This document shows positions 46,932-55,413 of a DNA stretch of 64,000 nt, piece by piece; the first letter of the stretch is position 1, and every line of letters starts with the position of its first letter. The notes under the pieces were generated by a model. The model was not told the DNA's origin and did not search any database. It saw only the letters and a program-made list of their open reading frames with translations. Source of the stretch: Mucilaginibacter glaciei (GTDB taxonomy: Bacteria > Bacteroidota > Bacteroidia > Sphingobacteriales > Sphingobacteriaceae). Where the stretch lies: assembly GCF_014773245.1 (NCBI RefSeq), contig NZ_JACWMX010000007.1, forward strand, positions 141,325 through 205,324, given 5' to 3'. The translations under genes were made by a program, and so were the position numbers.

Positions 46932-47261
46932 ATGGGCCTAACAAAAACAGAAATATTTACAGCCGAACAAAACCGGTTATCCGTAATGCTTAAGGCAATG
47001 GCGCACCCGGCGCGGATAGCCATTTTGCAGCAGATCATTAAATCGAACACCTGTATTTGCGGCAACTTGGTTGATGAACTGGGTTTAGCACAACCAACTA
47101 TTTCACAGCATTTAAAAGAACTTAAAAATGCCGGGCTGATTCAAGGTACAATTGAAGGCGTTAGCATTTGCTACTGCATCAATCCAACGGTATGGAGCGA
47201 GTTGCAAACAGGGTTGGGCATGCTGTTGGGTTCTTATAAAGATATACAAACCTGCTGCTGA
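46932..47261 (+). CDS. arsR: ArsR-family arsenic-responsive repressor
   Basis: The 109-residue protein has the winged helix of ArsR/SmtB with LGLAQPTISQHLKELKNAGLI as recognition helix. The metal site is in the first half of the HTH region: C41 and C43 in SNTCICGNLVDEL, and a terminal CC (108-109). It represses its own operon and is released by arsenite/antimonite. It begins the operon arsR-DUF6428-arsC-ACR3. Confidence 0.9.
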   Translation: MGLTKTEIFTAEQNRLSVMLKAMAHPARIAILQQIIKSNTCICGNLVDELGLAQPTISQHLKELKNAGLIQGTIEGVSICYCINPTVWSELQTGLGMLLGSYKDIQTCC

Positions 47262-47278
47262 TTTTTTTGACCAATTCC

Positions 47279-47294
47279 ATCGTAATATTGCAAT
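47279..47294 (+). promoter_or_regulatory. ArsR operator 2
   Basis: ATCGTAATATTGCAAT matches the arsR-proximal operator in 15 of 16 positions. It lies 21 bp before the DUF6428 ATG, in the 53-bp gap, suggesting an internal regulated promoter for the resistance genes. Confidence 0.7.
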
Positions 47295-47314
47295 ATTAAA
47301 ATAGAATAAAAACC

Positions 47315-47881
47315 ATGAATAAAACAGAAGCGATCACCTGGAAAAACTTTAAAAATGCATTGCTGCAACACCCCAATTGCTACTTGCAATTTCAATATGC
47401 CGCGGGCCAATTTGTCGATGCGGCATACCATATCACCGAGATAAAGCAAGCGCCCATCACCTCGGTAGATTGCGGCGGTGTAATGAATGCATGGACAGAG
47501 GTAATTTTGCAGCTTTGGGTGCCCCATGATGAGCAGCAGGACCGGTCGATGAAAGTGGAAAAGGCACTGTCTATTATCAACCTGGTAGAAAAGATGCTGC
47601 CGCTTAACCCTAACGCTATGGTTAAGATTGAATTTGGCAACTCGGAATTTGATACGCGCCAGATGTTCCCAAATGAAATGGTTATGGATAACGATACACT
47701 GACCATTGACCTGCGCCCGGATGCGGTACAATGTAAAGCCATTAGCCGTGGCGGCAGTTGCGGTACAAATGATAACGGCGAAGAATGCTGCGCTCCCATA
47801 ATGGAAAAACCGATGATCCAGTTAAAAAACCTGGTAACCGCCAATGAAAACTCATGCGCCCCCGGATCGGGATGTTGCTAA
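47315..47881 (+). CDS. DUF6428 family protein with Cys-rich tail
   Basis: The 188-residue protein matches DUF6428, seen in arsenic operons of Bacteroidota. The N-terminal domain (about 1-135) includes QFQYAAGQFVDAAYHITE and VVDCGGVMNAWTEVILQLW-type sequence. The C-terminal tail (about 139-188) has seven cysteines in VQC, GGSC, EECC, NSC and GSGCC. The tail could bind arsenite or another soft metal, as in metallochaperones; this is inference. It lies 14 bp before arsC. Confidence 0.75.
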   Translation: MNKTEAITWKNFKNALLQHPNCYLQFQYAAGQFVDAAYHITEIKQAPITSVDCGGVMNAWTEVILQLWVPHDEQQDRSMKVEKALSIINLVEKMLPLNPNAMVKIEFGNSEFDTRQMFPNEMVMDNDTLTIDLRPDAVQCKAISRGGSCGTNDNGEECCAPIMEKPMIQLKNLVTANENSCAPGSGCC

Positions 47882-47895
47882 ACAATTAAAATAAG

Positions 47896-48315
47896 ATGAA
47901 AAACGTATTAGTGCTTTGCACCGGCAACAGTTGCCGCAGCCAAATTGCGGAAGGCTATTTAAGGCATTTTGCCGGCGATAGGGCAACTATTTATAGCGCG
48001 GGGATAGAAACACACGGTGTTAACCCAAAAGCTATTGAGATAATGAAACGCGACGGGATAGATATCTCCGCACATACCTCTAATAACATCAACGAATACC
48101 TGGATGTGGATTTCGACTACGTAATAACCGTATGCGATAACGCTAAAGAGAGCTGCCCCTATTTTCCTACGCAGGCAGTTAAATTTCATTACAATTTTCC
48201 CGATCCTGCCAAAGCCAAGGGAACGGATGAGGAGGTAATGGAACAATTCAGCGAAGTGCGCGATATGATCAAAAAATACAGCCGGGATTTTGTAAACGAA
48301 AATTTAAAAAACTAA
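47896..48315 (+). CDS. arsC: Arsenate reductase, thioredoxin-coupled type
   Basis: The 139-residue protein belongs to the low-molecular-weight phosphatase-like arsenate reductases. The P-loop is [14 protein letters not shown] with C8, C13 and R14. Two more cysteines, C80 and C87 in [12 protein letters not shown], match the pI258-type relay that couples to thioredoxin. It reduces arsenate to arsenite, which the adjacent ACR3 pump then exports. Its stop overlaps the ACR3 start by one base (TAATG). Confidence 0.92.
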   Translation: MKNVLVLCTGNSCRSQIAEGYLRHFAGDRATIYSAGIETHGVNPKAIEIMKRDGIDISAHTSNNINEYLDVDFDYVITVCDNAKESCPYFPTQAVKFHYNFPDPAKAKGTDEEVMEQFSEVRDMIKKYSRDFVNENLKN

Positions 48316-49376
48316 TGGCGGCTGCTAATGATTGCGCCCCCGCGGCAGATCGAAAAAAGCTAAGCTTCCTGGATAGCTACCTTACCCTTTGGATCTTTTT
48401 GGCAATGGCCATAGGTGTTGGAATAGGTTATTTTATCCCCTCATCAGCCCAACTCATTAACTCTTTTTCCAGCGGCACAACCAATATCCCGCTGGCAATC
48501 GGTCTTATACTAATGATGTACCCGCCGCTGGCCAAGGTTAAGTACGAAAACATGGGCGAAGTTTTTAAGGATACCAAAGTATTGAGCGCATCTTTGATCC
48601 TGAATTGGATCATCGGCCCGGTGCTGATGTTTGTGCTGGCCATTACACTGTTGCGCGACCACCCCACCTATATGGTAGGTTTAATATTGATTGGCCTGGC
48701 GCGTTGTATTGCCATGGTAGTGGTATGGAACGAACTGGCAGAAGGTAACCGGGAGTATGCCGCGGGCCTGATTGCCTTGAACAGTATTTTTCAGGTGTTG
48801 CTTTACAGCGTTTATGCCTGGTTGTTTATCACCATATTGCCGCCATTATTTGGCTTGAAGGGTTTAGCTGTTAATATCACTATTGCAGAGATCGCTAAAA
48901 GTGTAGCTATTTACCTGGGGTTGCCATTTGCAGCGGGCATTATCAGTCGTTATACACTTATCAGATTAAAAGGTGAACAATGGTTTCAAAACACATATAT
49001 CCCATTTATATCACCCATCACTTTAATTGCGCTGCTGTTTACTATCGTAGTGATGTTTAGCCTGAAGGGCAGCCTTATTGTACAGATTCCGATGGATGTT
49101 TTACGTATCGCGCTTCCGTTAGTGATTTATTTTACCATTATGTTTTTGCTGAGTTTTTTTATCGGCAAATGGTTTGGGGCCGATTATTCGCGCAGTACCG
49201 CAATAGCATTTACAGCGACCGGCAACAACTTTGAATTAGCTATAGCAGTTGCCATAGGCGTTTTCGGCATTAATTCGGGCGAAGCATTTGCTGGGGTAAT
49301 AGGTCCTCTGGTTGAAGTGCCGGCCCTGATAGCGCTGGTAAACGTTGCATTTTGGTTGCGGAGACGCTACTGGTAA
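48315..49376 (+). CDS. acr3: ACR3-type arsenite efflux permease
   Basis: The 353-residue protein has ten predicted helices and the ACR3 family marks: [20 protein letters not shown], and the essential cysteine C131 in [35 protein letters not shown] lies near the end. It exports arsenite using the membrane potential. The 4-nt start/stop overlap with arsC indicates coupled translation, and this is the last gene of the operon. Confidence 0.93.
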   Translation: MAAANDCAPAADRKKLSFLDSYLTLWIFLAMAIGVGIGYFIPSSAQLINSFSSGTTNIPLAIGLILMMYPPLAKVKYENMGEVFKDTKVLSASLILNWIIGPVLMFVLAITLLRDHPTYMVGLILIGLARCIAMVVVWNELAEGNREYAAGLIALNSIFQVLLYSVYAWLFITILPPLFGLKGLAVNITIAEIAKSVAIYLGLPFAAGIISRYTLIRLKGEQWFQNTYIPFISPITLIALLFTIVVMFSLKGSLIVQIPMDVLRIALPLVIYFTIMFLLSFFIGKWFGADYSRSTAIAFTATGNNFELAIAVAIGVFGINSGEAFAGVIGPLVEVPALIALVNVAFWLRRRYW

Positions 49377-49381
49377 TTAGT

Positions 49382-49882
49382 TTAAAACGAGACACCTATT
49401 TGCACCCCTGTACTTATCGAAGCAGGCAGACCGTTACCAAACCTTACCGGGAACGGAACTGAAACAAATAAATTTGCGTCTTTACCTTTTTTAATAACCT
49501 GGTTAAACACAGGCGTTACACCAAAACGCCCGTTAGTTTCAAAAGCCATACGCCCTATAAACGTAAAGCCATGCCTGAACCGAAACATGGCACCGGGGTG
49601 AAACAAAACCGTGCTTACTTTGGAAATGTTTTTTTCTGTCCGGATGGCCGGTGCTACTTCAAAGCTAACCCCGAAATTGTCGCTCTTCAACAAATTAATC
49701 CCGAAAGGAAAGCCAACGGTATAAGCCTTTCCTACATTGCTGGTAAAATGGCCATCTGCAAAGGTTGTCAACGGCTGAACGATGCTAAAATAGCCGGTAA
49801 TGCGTGGGTAGACAGCAGCCTGCTGTGCAAGGCAGTTTCTAAGAATCGCCAGAAATAAAAAACTCATTAAAAGTGTTTTCAT
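49382..49882 (-). CDS. Secreted beta-rich hypothetical protein
   Basis: The 166-residue protein has a signal peptide (LLMSFLFLAILRNCLAQQ) and alternating hydrophobic beta strands ending STGVQIGVSF with a C-terminal aromatic residue, as in small outer-membrane barrels. It is not a named family. It is convergent to ACR3 (5 bp apart) and follows the ChrB-AraC gene by 51 bp on the same strand, so it may be its target or partner. Confidence 0.6.
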   Translation of the reverse strand: MKTLLMSFLFLAILRNCLAQQAAVYPRITGYFSIVQPLTTFADGHFTSNVGKAYTVGFPFGINLLKSDNFGVSFEVAPAIRTEKNISKVSTVLFHPGAMFRFRHGFTFIGRMAFETNGRFGVTPVFNQVIKKGKDANLFVSVPFPVRFGNGLPASISTGVQIGVSF

Positions 49883-49933
49883 ATTGGGCACAATACTAAC
49901 ACACGTCCAACTCTCAAAATTGTATAGTTTATA

Positions 49934-50791
49934 CTATTTAGCCTCCTCTTTACCTTTGCTGATATTTTTTTTATAAACAGAGGGATTTTCGCCGGTTTGC
50001 TTTTTAAAGGTCCGGGTGAAGTGGCTTTGATCTGAAAAGCCCGTGAGGTAAGCTATCTCGGTAAGCGCGTAACTGGTAGTTTGCATCAGATTTATAGCTT
50101 TATCGATCCTCAACTTACGGATATAATCACCGAATGACAGGTTATCAAAGTGCTTAGAAAACTCGCGCGAAAGATAGGTTGGGTTAATCTCTAATTCGTC
50201 AGACACTTGCTGTAAACTTAGACTCATATTAGTATCAATTTGATCCTGAATTATTTCTTTTAACTCTTTGGCCCACTGCGGTGCTTTTTTTGAGCTGTTT
50301 TGTTTTATGTACTTGTTGAAAACATCCAGCAGCATCTGCTCTGCCGGGCCTGCCTGGGTATGCTTTAATTGGTAAAGGTGGGTGGCCCAGCTGTAAAGCC
50401 CATCATAAATAATCATCCCAAGTTCCAGAAGTTTATGGTCGTTATTTATATTATAAGCCAGGCCCGAGAAGATGGCTTCAAGACCAGCAGACTGTGGTGC
50501 AAAATCGTGCCTGTCCGTATCAGCACCACGAACGATGGCTGCTATCGTATCAAGTGCATTATCTTTTAGCTTGTGCTTCTTAATAAAGTAGTCAAAAGTA
50601 CAGCGATCATCGTAATGAGAATATTCCACGTTGGGCAAATCAAAAGGGATGGCGTCCAATTCTTTGGCATATGTTAGCACTTGCTTAAACGGCGCAAAAA
50701 TTATCTGGGCCGTGGGGTCTATAAAACGTTTAATTAGCCAGGGGCATGCAATACGGTCAATTTTGGGACGGTCACGCGTAATCCAGTTCAT
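49934..50791 (-). CDS. ChrB-domain and AraC-HTH fusion regulator
   Basis: The 285-residue protein joins two parts. Residues about 1-130 match the C-terminal ChrB (chromate resistance) domain, with WITRDRPKIDRIACPWLIKR, FDLPNVEYSHYDDRCTFDYF and IVRGADTDRHDF. Residues about 185-280 are an AraC HTH with ELEINPTYLSREFSKHF and YALTEIAYLTGFSDQSHFTRTF. ChrB normally acts as a chromate-responsive regulator on its own N-terminal domain, so an AraC domain here would give a metal- or oxyanion-responsive activator. It lies next to the arsenic operon; no chrA is seen. Confidence 0.8.
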   Translation of the reverse strand: MNWITRDRPKIDRIACPWLIKRFIDPTAQIIFAPFKQVLTYAKELDAIPFDLPNVEYSHYDDRCTFDYFIKKHKLKDNALDTIAAIVRGADTDRHDFAPQSAGLEAIFSGLAYNINNDHKLLELGMIIYDGLYSWATHLYQLKHTQAGPAEQMLLDVFNKYIKQNSSKKAPQWAKELKEIIQDQIDTNMSLSLQQVSDELEINPTYLSREFSKHFDNLSFGDYIRKLRIDKAINLMQTTSYALTEIAYLTGFSDQSHFTRTFKKQTGENPSVYKKNISKGKEEAK

Positions 50792-50925
50792 GTTTCAATT
50801 ATACGCGATATATATCATTAGCGAATAAATTTCGCAACCTATTATTAATAAATATACTTTAACAAACTTTACCTAAATAATATTTGTTAACATAATGATA
50901 ACATACAAGTAACTTAATATTAACC

Positions 50926-50933
50926 TAAATTTG
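50926..50933 (+). promoter_or_regulatory. Bacteroidota -7 box (TAAATTTG)
   Basis: TAAATTTG fits the -7 consensus and lies 17 bp before the ATG of the Lys/Ala-rich protein. It is the best promoter candidate in the divergent spacer with the ChrB-AraC gene. Confidence 0.45.
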
Positions 50934-50950
50934 CAGCTTATCACCACTAT

Positions 50951-51280
50951 ATGAAGAAATCAGAACGTAAGGCCATGGTTAAAGCTGCTAAAAAAGCGGT
51001 TACCATTAACATCCAAAACCATATCATAGCCGCCATTAAACAATCGGCCGCCGAATTAAAAGCCGACACTAAAAAAATTGAAAAGAAATTGGTGAAGGCT
51101 TCAGGCAAAGTAGCTAAAAAATTCGCTAAAATGATTAGTGCCGCACAACCTGTAGAAAAGGAAAAAGCACCAGAAGTTGCCGCTCCTGCTCCCAAAGTAC
51201 CTGTTGCACAAACGGCTTCAAAAGCAAAAACAACAAAACCTGCAAAAACTGCTGAACCTGTTGTAACGCAAGCATCATAA
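50951..51280 (+). CDS. Lys/Ala-rich basic protein
   Basis: The 109-residue protein is rich in Lys and Ala, with a helical, amphipathic first half (MKKSERKAMVKAAKKAV, SAAELKADTKKIEKKLVKAS) and a Pro/Ala/Lys tail (about 70-109). Composition resembles eukaryotic histone H1 tails and bacterial H1-like DNA-binding proteins. It could coat DNA or RNA. No folded family domain is visible. It is monocistronic with a terminator directly after. Confidence 0.6.
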   Translation: MKKSERKAMVKAAKKAVTINIQNHIIAAIKQSAAELKADTKKIEKKLVKASGKVAKKFAKMISAAQPVEKEKAPEVAAPAPKVPVAQTASKAKTTKPAKTAEPVVTQAS

Positions 51281-51288
51281 AATATAAG

Positions 51289-51312
51289 GGCCCCTTTACA
51301 GGGGTCTTTTTA
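51289..51312 (+). terminator. Hairpin terminator of the basic protein gene
   Basis: GGCCCCT (51289-51295) pairs with AGGGGTC (51300-51306), including one G-T wobble, with loop TTAC, followed by TTTTT. It lies 8 bp after the stop codon. Confidence 0.75.
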
Positions 51313-51356
51313 TTTACCCTAAAACTTAAATACAATTATTTGTGTATAAGTAACAT

Positions 51357-51950
51357 ATGCGATCAATTGCCGGATGTTTCATTCTATTTACTACGCTGCT
51401 ATCTTGCGGCGAGCCGCGGCAGCCAACCTATGTGATCACAAACGTTGGGGATACGTTATTAAAAACCCCTCAAAATAACATCCCCCCACCTGCGGCTGAT
51501 GCTACCGGGCATATAACTACCGTTATCACGGGCACCACAACCCCACAAGAGCTGATTGCCTACGCCAAAACGCTTACCGGCGTTAAATATAAATACGGCT
51601 CTACAGATCCTGAAGAAGGGTTTGACTGTTCGGGGTTTATTACCTATGTGTTTAACCATTTCAAGATAGCTGTACCGCGTACCTCGGTTGACTTTACTTA
51701 TGTACAGAAGGAAATTGATGTAAACCGATCAACTACCGGCGACCTGATACTATTTACAGGTACAGACAGCACGATACGTGTAGTAGGCCATATGGGGATC
51801 ATCACTTCAAACATTGAAGGGGATGTGCGTTTTATTCACTCCACATCGGGCAGGGCCAACGGAGTAACCGAAACCTCATTAGCCCCCTATTATAAAGGCA
51901 GGTTTATTAAAGCGATCAGGATCTTCCCGCAGAACGATCGACCGGATTAG
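51357..51950 (+). CDS. NlpC/P60 lipoprotein peptidase
   Basis: The 197-residue protein is a lipoprotein (TTLLSCGEP, acylation at C17) with a C-terminal NlpC/P60 domain (about 70-195). The catalytic Cys is in GFDCSGFITYVF and the His in VVGHMGIITSN. Such enzymes cleave peptidoglycan stem peptides, usually the D-Glu to diamino acid bond. The GVKYKYGSTDP segment precedes the active site as expected. It is a single gene. Confidence 0.88.
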   Translation: MRSIAGCFILFTTLLSCGEPRQPTYVITNVGDTLLKTPQNNIPPPAADATGHITTVITGTTTPQELIAYAKTLTGVKYKYGSTDPEEGFDCSGFITYVFNHFKIAVPRTSVDFTYVQKEIDVNRSTTGDLILFTGTDSTIRVVGHMGIITSNIEGDVRFIHSTSGRANGVTETSLAPYYKGRFIKAIRIFPQNDRPD

Positions 51951-52016
51951 CTTTTCGGGGATTGTGTTATTAAAGGTTTAAACACAACTAGACGAACTTG
52001 CCCTACACAAACTGTA

Positions 52017-53411
52017 TTAAGGCTTCTTCATCGCCTTATCATTAGCCTCTAACAAATCCATGTAAGCGGAAGCCGCGGAATTTGCAGGATTGATGGCAAA
52101 CGCTGTCGCAAGTTCTTGATCAGCTTTGACCTTATCGCCTTGGTTACGGTAATAAGTTGCCGCCTGTACATGCAGATCGGCATAAAAGGAAATAAGATAT
52201 TGGTCCGACGGGTCGGAATGGTACAAGGCGGATGCTATTCGATACGCCGATTCAAAATCATTGTTTTTGGCAAGCATTTTAGCTCTCTGGACTAATACAC
52301 CAGCATTATTAGTTTCGCCCATTAGAATAGGTTGCTCCACCGGAACAACGACAGGTTTAACGGTCACAGGTTTCTCAACCACCGCAACCTTTTCTACAGG
52401 AACAGCTACAGGTTTAACGGCCACAGGTTTCTCAACCACCGCAACCTTTTCTACAGGAACAGCTACAGGTTTAACGGCCACAGGTTTCTCAACCACCGCA
52501 ACCTTTTCTACCGGAACGGTTACAGGTTTAACGATCACGGGTTTCTCAACCACCGTCACCTTTTCCACAGGAACAGCTACAGGTTTAACAATCACTGGCT
52601 TCTCAACCACCGCAACCTTCTCTACCGGAATAGGTACAGGTTTAACGTTCACAGGTTTCTCAACCACCGCAACCTTTTCTACCGGAACGGTTACAGGTTT
52701 AACGATCACGGGTTTCTCAACCACCGTCACCTTTTCCACAGGAACAGCTACAGGTTTAACGGTCACGGGTTTCTCAACCACCGCAACCTTTTCTACCGGA
52801 ACGCTTATAGGTTTAACGAACACGGGTTTCTCAACTACTGCAACCTTTTCTACCGGAACGGTTACAGGTTTAACGGTCACGGATTTCTCAACCACGGCAA
52901 CCTTCTCTACAGGGACAGTTACTGGTTTAACGTTCACGGGTTTCTCAACCACGGCAACCTGATCAACAGGAATAGCTACTTGTTTGGCGATTACAGACTT
53001 CTTTTTGCCAGCTACCTTTTTGGCTGGCACTTTAGTAATAGCATCCGCCCCACTCAAATACTTGGGGTCTATATCTTTTAGGTATTGTAGTGCATCGGCA
53101 TTATTCGGGTCTTTTCCCAATACTTTTTTAAACTCGGCACCCGCTTTAGCAGGTTCTTTTGTCAAAACATATAAACGGGCGAGTAATACGCGTAGTTCGG
53201 TATCGTCCGGGTTTTGCTTTAAACCGAAGTTCACCAAATCGAACGCATACGGGTAGTTTTTGTCTTCGTTTATTTCGTAAACCGCCAGGTCTAACAGCTC
53301 TTTGTTGCTTTTCTCAGGCGCCTGTTGCGCGCGTGCTGTAAAAGTTAAAAACAGTAGGAATACTGCCACCCATATCTTCGGCATTTTGCTGCCCATTTTC
53401 GTCATCAACAT
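52017..53411 (-). CDS. Secreted TPR protein with EKPV repeat linker
   Basis: From the ATG at 53411 the protein has 464 residues with a signal peptide (VAVFLLFLTFTARAQ). Alternative ATGs lie at 53405, 53396 and 53384; that at 53411 has an AGGTG-like ribosome site before it. TPR-like helices occupy about residues 30-125 and about 370-455. Between them, residues 152-360 are eleven tandem 19-residue repeats (VAVVEKPVxVKPVxVPVEK). The repeat is TonB-like and probably forms a long stiff spacer in the periplasm. It may act as a scaffold; its partner is unknown. Confidence 0.75.
   Translation of the reverse strand: MLMTKMGSKMPKIWVAVFLLFLTFTARAQQAPEKSNKELLDLAVYEINEDKNYPYAFDLVNFGLKQNPDDTELRVLLARLYVLTKEPAKAGAEFKKVLGKDPNNADALQYLKDIDPKYLSGADAITKVPAKKVAGKKKSVIAKQVAIPVDQVAVVEKPVNVKPVTVPVEKVAVVEKSVTVKPVTVPVEKVAVVEKPVFVKPISVPVEKVAVVEKPVTVKPVAVPVEKVTVVEKPVIVKPVTVPVEKVAVVEKPVNVKPVPIPVEKVAVVEKPVIVKPVAVPVEKVTVVEKPVIVKPVTVPVEKVAVVEKPVAVKPVAVPVEKVAVVEKPVAVKPVAVPVEKVAVVEKPVTVKPVVVPVEQPILMGETNNAGVLVQRAKMLAKNNDFESAYRIASALYHSDPSDQYLISFYADLHVQAATYYRNQGDKVKADQELATAFAINPANSAASAYMDLLEANDKAMKKP
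52332..52958 (-). repeat. Eleven tandem 57-bp repeats encoding the EKPV linker
   Basis: The region is eleven units of 57 bp (627 bp) with one 19-residue unit each. Units 9 and 10 are identical in protein sequence, and units 5 and 8 also, showing recent duplication or conversion. Copy number is likely variable between strains. The strand opposite also stays open here, which gives false reading frames in the + direction. Confidence 0.9.
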
Positions 53412-53771
53412 ATTTACCAGCACACCTATTTTGTAATTACCGTTAAAAAACACAAAGCAATGCCCGTATGAAAATAACATAACTTATACAATAATCAATA
53501 AAAATAATATTCCTATTGATTGTAAAGCTATTTATATAACAACCAGGCTCGAAGTAATTTTGAGTTTTGTAGAACTAAATACAAGGTAAAACAGCCCGGC
53601 TTCTAAAATTTCACCCGCTCAACAGGCCTTTTTACGCCGCGAAAAACGAAAAGGTTCGCCTGAATTTTTCATCCTTCAATCTTTATAAACTAAAAACACA
53701 GGGTTAAATTTGATATTTGGTGCTGTAAAACAGTTATTTAGTACAAAAATCAGCGTTAAAAAACAAAACCA

Positions 53772-53800
53772 AATCTTAGTGTAATTATTACACTAAGATT
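53772..53800. promoter_or_regulatory. 29-bp perfect inverted repeat
   Basis: AATCTTAGTGTAAT (53772-53785) and ATTACACTAAGATT (53787-53800) are exact reverse complements around one T. It lies in the 551-bp divergent spacer between the EKPV-repeat gene (start 53411) and the GIN-domain gene (53963). No T-run follows, so it is more likely an operator than a terminator. The rest of the spacer (53412-53962) holds no gene and no clear -7 box. Confidence 0.6.
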
Positions 53801-53962
53801 ATATTAATTTCCCTGGTTAACCGCACCTTTGCGGTGCCCAAAAAGAGGTGGTCGTAAACGCATTAATTATTATGTCGTTATATTGATTATCACACTTTTA
53901 GCAATCGTACTTTCAATTATCCGGTACGATCATTTTACAACATCATACAAAATATCAAAACA

Positions 53963-54562
53963 ATGAAAATTAAAATTTTAACCCTTATAGCTGTTTTAGT
54001 AACAGTATTGGGAGCCAACAATGCAGCCAGCGCAAAAACTATAACAGATGATGCTTACACCCTGCTTAACGATATCAGTGCTATCAATAAAATTGAAGTG
54101 CACGGCAATGTTGAACTTTACATTTCTGACGCTAACACCGACCAGGTAAAGATTTACAACAAATACTACGCAGAAAGCGCCCTGGTACAAAGCAAAAACG
54201 GTGTGTTACGCATATCGTCTTACAAAACCGAAAAATTGGTGGTTTGGGTAAGCGCGAACGATTTACGTTCGGTATCGGTTTTCGACAATTCTACCGTGAA
54301 GTCATTCGGTAATATATCTAAAATTGAATTTGCAGTCGACTTACACAACAACGCCACTGCACAGTTGAATTTAGCGGCTTACCAGGTTAATTTAAGCGTC
54401 AAAGATAACGCTACTGCAGCCTTAAAAGGCAATGCAGATCTGTTCACACTGAAAAGGGATGACGCTGCCAGTGTAAAAAGCGCCGAATTTGCCGCCAATT
54501 ACACATTTGAAAACAAGATCATCTTTACTGCAGGTATAGCTACCCAACAAATTGGGATGTAA
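53963..54562 (+). CDS. Secreted GIN-domain (DUF2807) protein
   Basis: The 199-residue protein has a signal peptide (LIAVLVTVLGANNAASA) and a GIN domain (DUF2807), a right-handed beta-helix-like head domain. Marks include INKIEVHGNVELYISDANTD, LRSVSVFDNSTVKS and LHNNATAQLNLAA, with regular 11-13-residue strands. These proteins are common in Bacteroidota, suspected to be adhesin-like or cell-surface. It is monocistronic and may be controlled through the upstream palindrome. Confidence 0.82.
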   Translation: MKIKILTLIAVLVTVLGANNAASAKTITDDAYTLLNDISAINKIEVHGNVELYISDANTDQVKIYNKYYAESALVQSKNGVLRISSYKTEKLVVWVSANDLRSVSVFDNSTVKSFGNISKIEFAVDLHNNATAQLNLAAYQVNLSVKDNATAALKGNADLFTLKRDDAASVKSAEFAANYTFENKIIFTAGIATQQIGM

Positions 54563-54703
54563 TTTGGCCTTGCGCGGTATCGTTGCAATTTAAATTATCT
54601 CTTAAACAGCCGGTTATATAGTTTCCATAAAAAATGAAATGATTTTTGTAATTCCGGCTTCAATTTTACATATTTGCAACCTCGAAAATAGTAAATATTT
54701 TCA

Positions 54704-54777
54704 GCGCCTATAGCTCAGTTGGTTAGAGTAGAAGACTCATAATCTTTTGGTCCCTGGTTCGAGCCCAGGTGGGCGCA
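54704..54777 (+). tRNA. tRNA-Met (anticodon CAT)
   Basis: A full cloverleaf can be drawn: acceptor GCGCCTA/TGGGCGC, D-arm AGCTCAGTTGGTTAGAGTA, anticodon stem GAAGA/TCTTT with loop CTCATAA (anticodon CAT), and T-arm CCTGG-TTCGAGC-CCAGG. The discriminator is A, and CCA is not encoded. It could be elongator Met or Ile2 after lysidine modification; initiator is unlikely since the acceptor lacks the 1:72 mismatch. Confidence 0.93.
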
Positions 54778-54802
54778 CAAACTCTAACATCGGAGACACC
54801 GA

Positions 54803-54837
54803 AAACCCCTTAAATCGCTGATTTAAGGGGTTTTTTC
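54803..54837 (+). terminator. tRNA terminator
   Basis: AAAACCCCTTAAATC (54803-54817) pairs perfectly with GATTTAAGGGGTTTT (54821-54835) around a 3-nt loop, followed by T residues. It lies 25 bp after the tRNA. Confidence 0.9.
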
Positions 54838-54916
54838 ATTAATTATCCCCTTAAAAACCCTTTGTAAAGCCAACGTTCTCGTTACCTATCCGACTACCTG
54901 TTCTTTGTTTTTAACT

Positions 54917-55027
54917 TAGGTAACACAAACCGCTTCAATAAATTGATTAACAGTTTATTACAGCGTTAAAAGTTGTTTTTTTTCGGGCAATTTTTAAATG
55001 TATTTGTGTTACCTGTTGTGTTACCTA
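54917..55027. other. Integrase arm-type repeat sites (candidate attachment region)
   Basis: TAGGTAACACAA at 54917-54928 is repeated in inverse orientation as TTGTGTTACCT (55004-55014) and TTGTGTTACCTA (55016-55027). All lie between the tRNA and the integrase remnant at 55075. Spacing and orientation resemble arm sites of tyrosine recombinases that integrate at tRNA genes. A direct duplicate of the tRNA 3' end was not found in the window. Confidence 0.5.
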
Positions 55028-55074
55028 AAAACGGGATGAAGTAAGAAACATTTAAAACTAAAAAGTTAGAATTT

Positions 55075-55413
55075 ATGCAAACATCACAGTCGTTCGGTAT
55101 TCATTTTACCACCCGTCCCGACAAAGCGAAAGACGGAAAAGAGCCTATTTATGCCTGCGTGACCGTTAACCGTCAACGGGCTTACATCGCTTTAAAGCAA
55201 AATGTTGATCCCAAAAATTGGGACGGCGGCAAAGGTGCCGCCAAAGGGAATAAGGAGGATGTCAAATACATTAACAATTACCTCGAGGAAGTAAGGCTTG
55301 CTATTGGCAATAGCTATAAAGAACTTCAGATCAAAAGGAAAATGTTATCGGCTAAAGCAGTTAAAGACCTTTATCTCGGAGAGGAAGCCCAGGTTTACTC
55401 CCTTGCCAATTGA
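55075..55413 (+). pseudogene. Tyrosine recombinase, N-terminal fragment
   Basis: The 112-residue fragment has the Bacteroidota integrase arm-binding domain: SFGIHFTTRPDKAKDGKEPI, NVDPKNWDGGKGAAKGNKED and INNYLEEVRLAIGNSYKEL. Full proteins are about 400 residues; the SAM-like core-binding domain and catalytic R-K-H-R-H-Y domain are absent. The reading frame is replaced after EEAQVYSLAN. It lies next to the tRNA and is the remains of an island integrase. Confidence 0.8.

Noticed and set aside
52261..53081. Long + strand reading frames through the EKPV repeat region
   Set aside because: They are shadows of the repeats in the leftward gene: the 57-bp period keeps other frames open. The translated products are low-complexity and lack start context.
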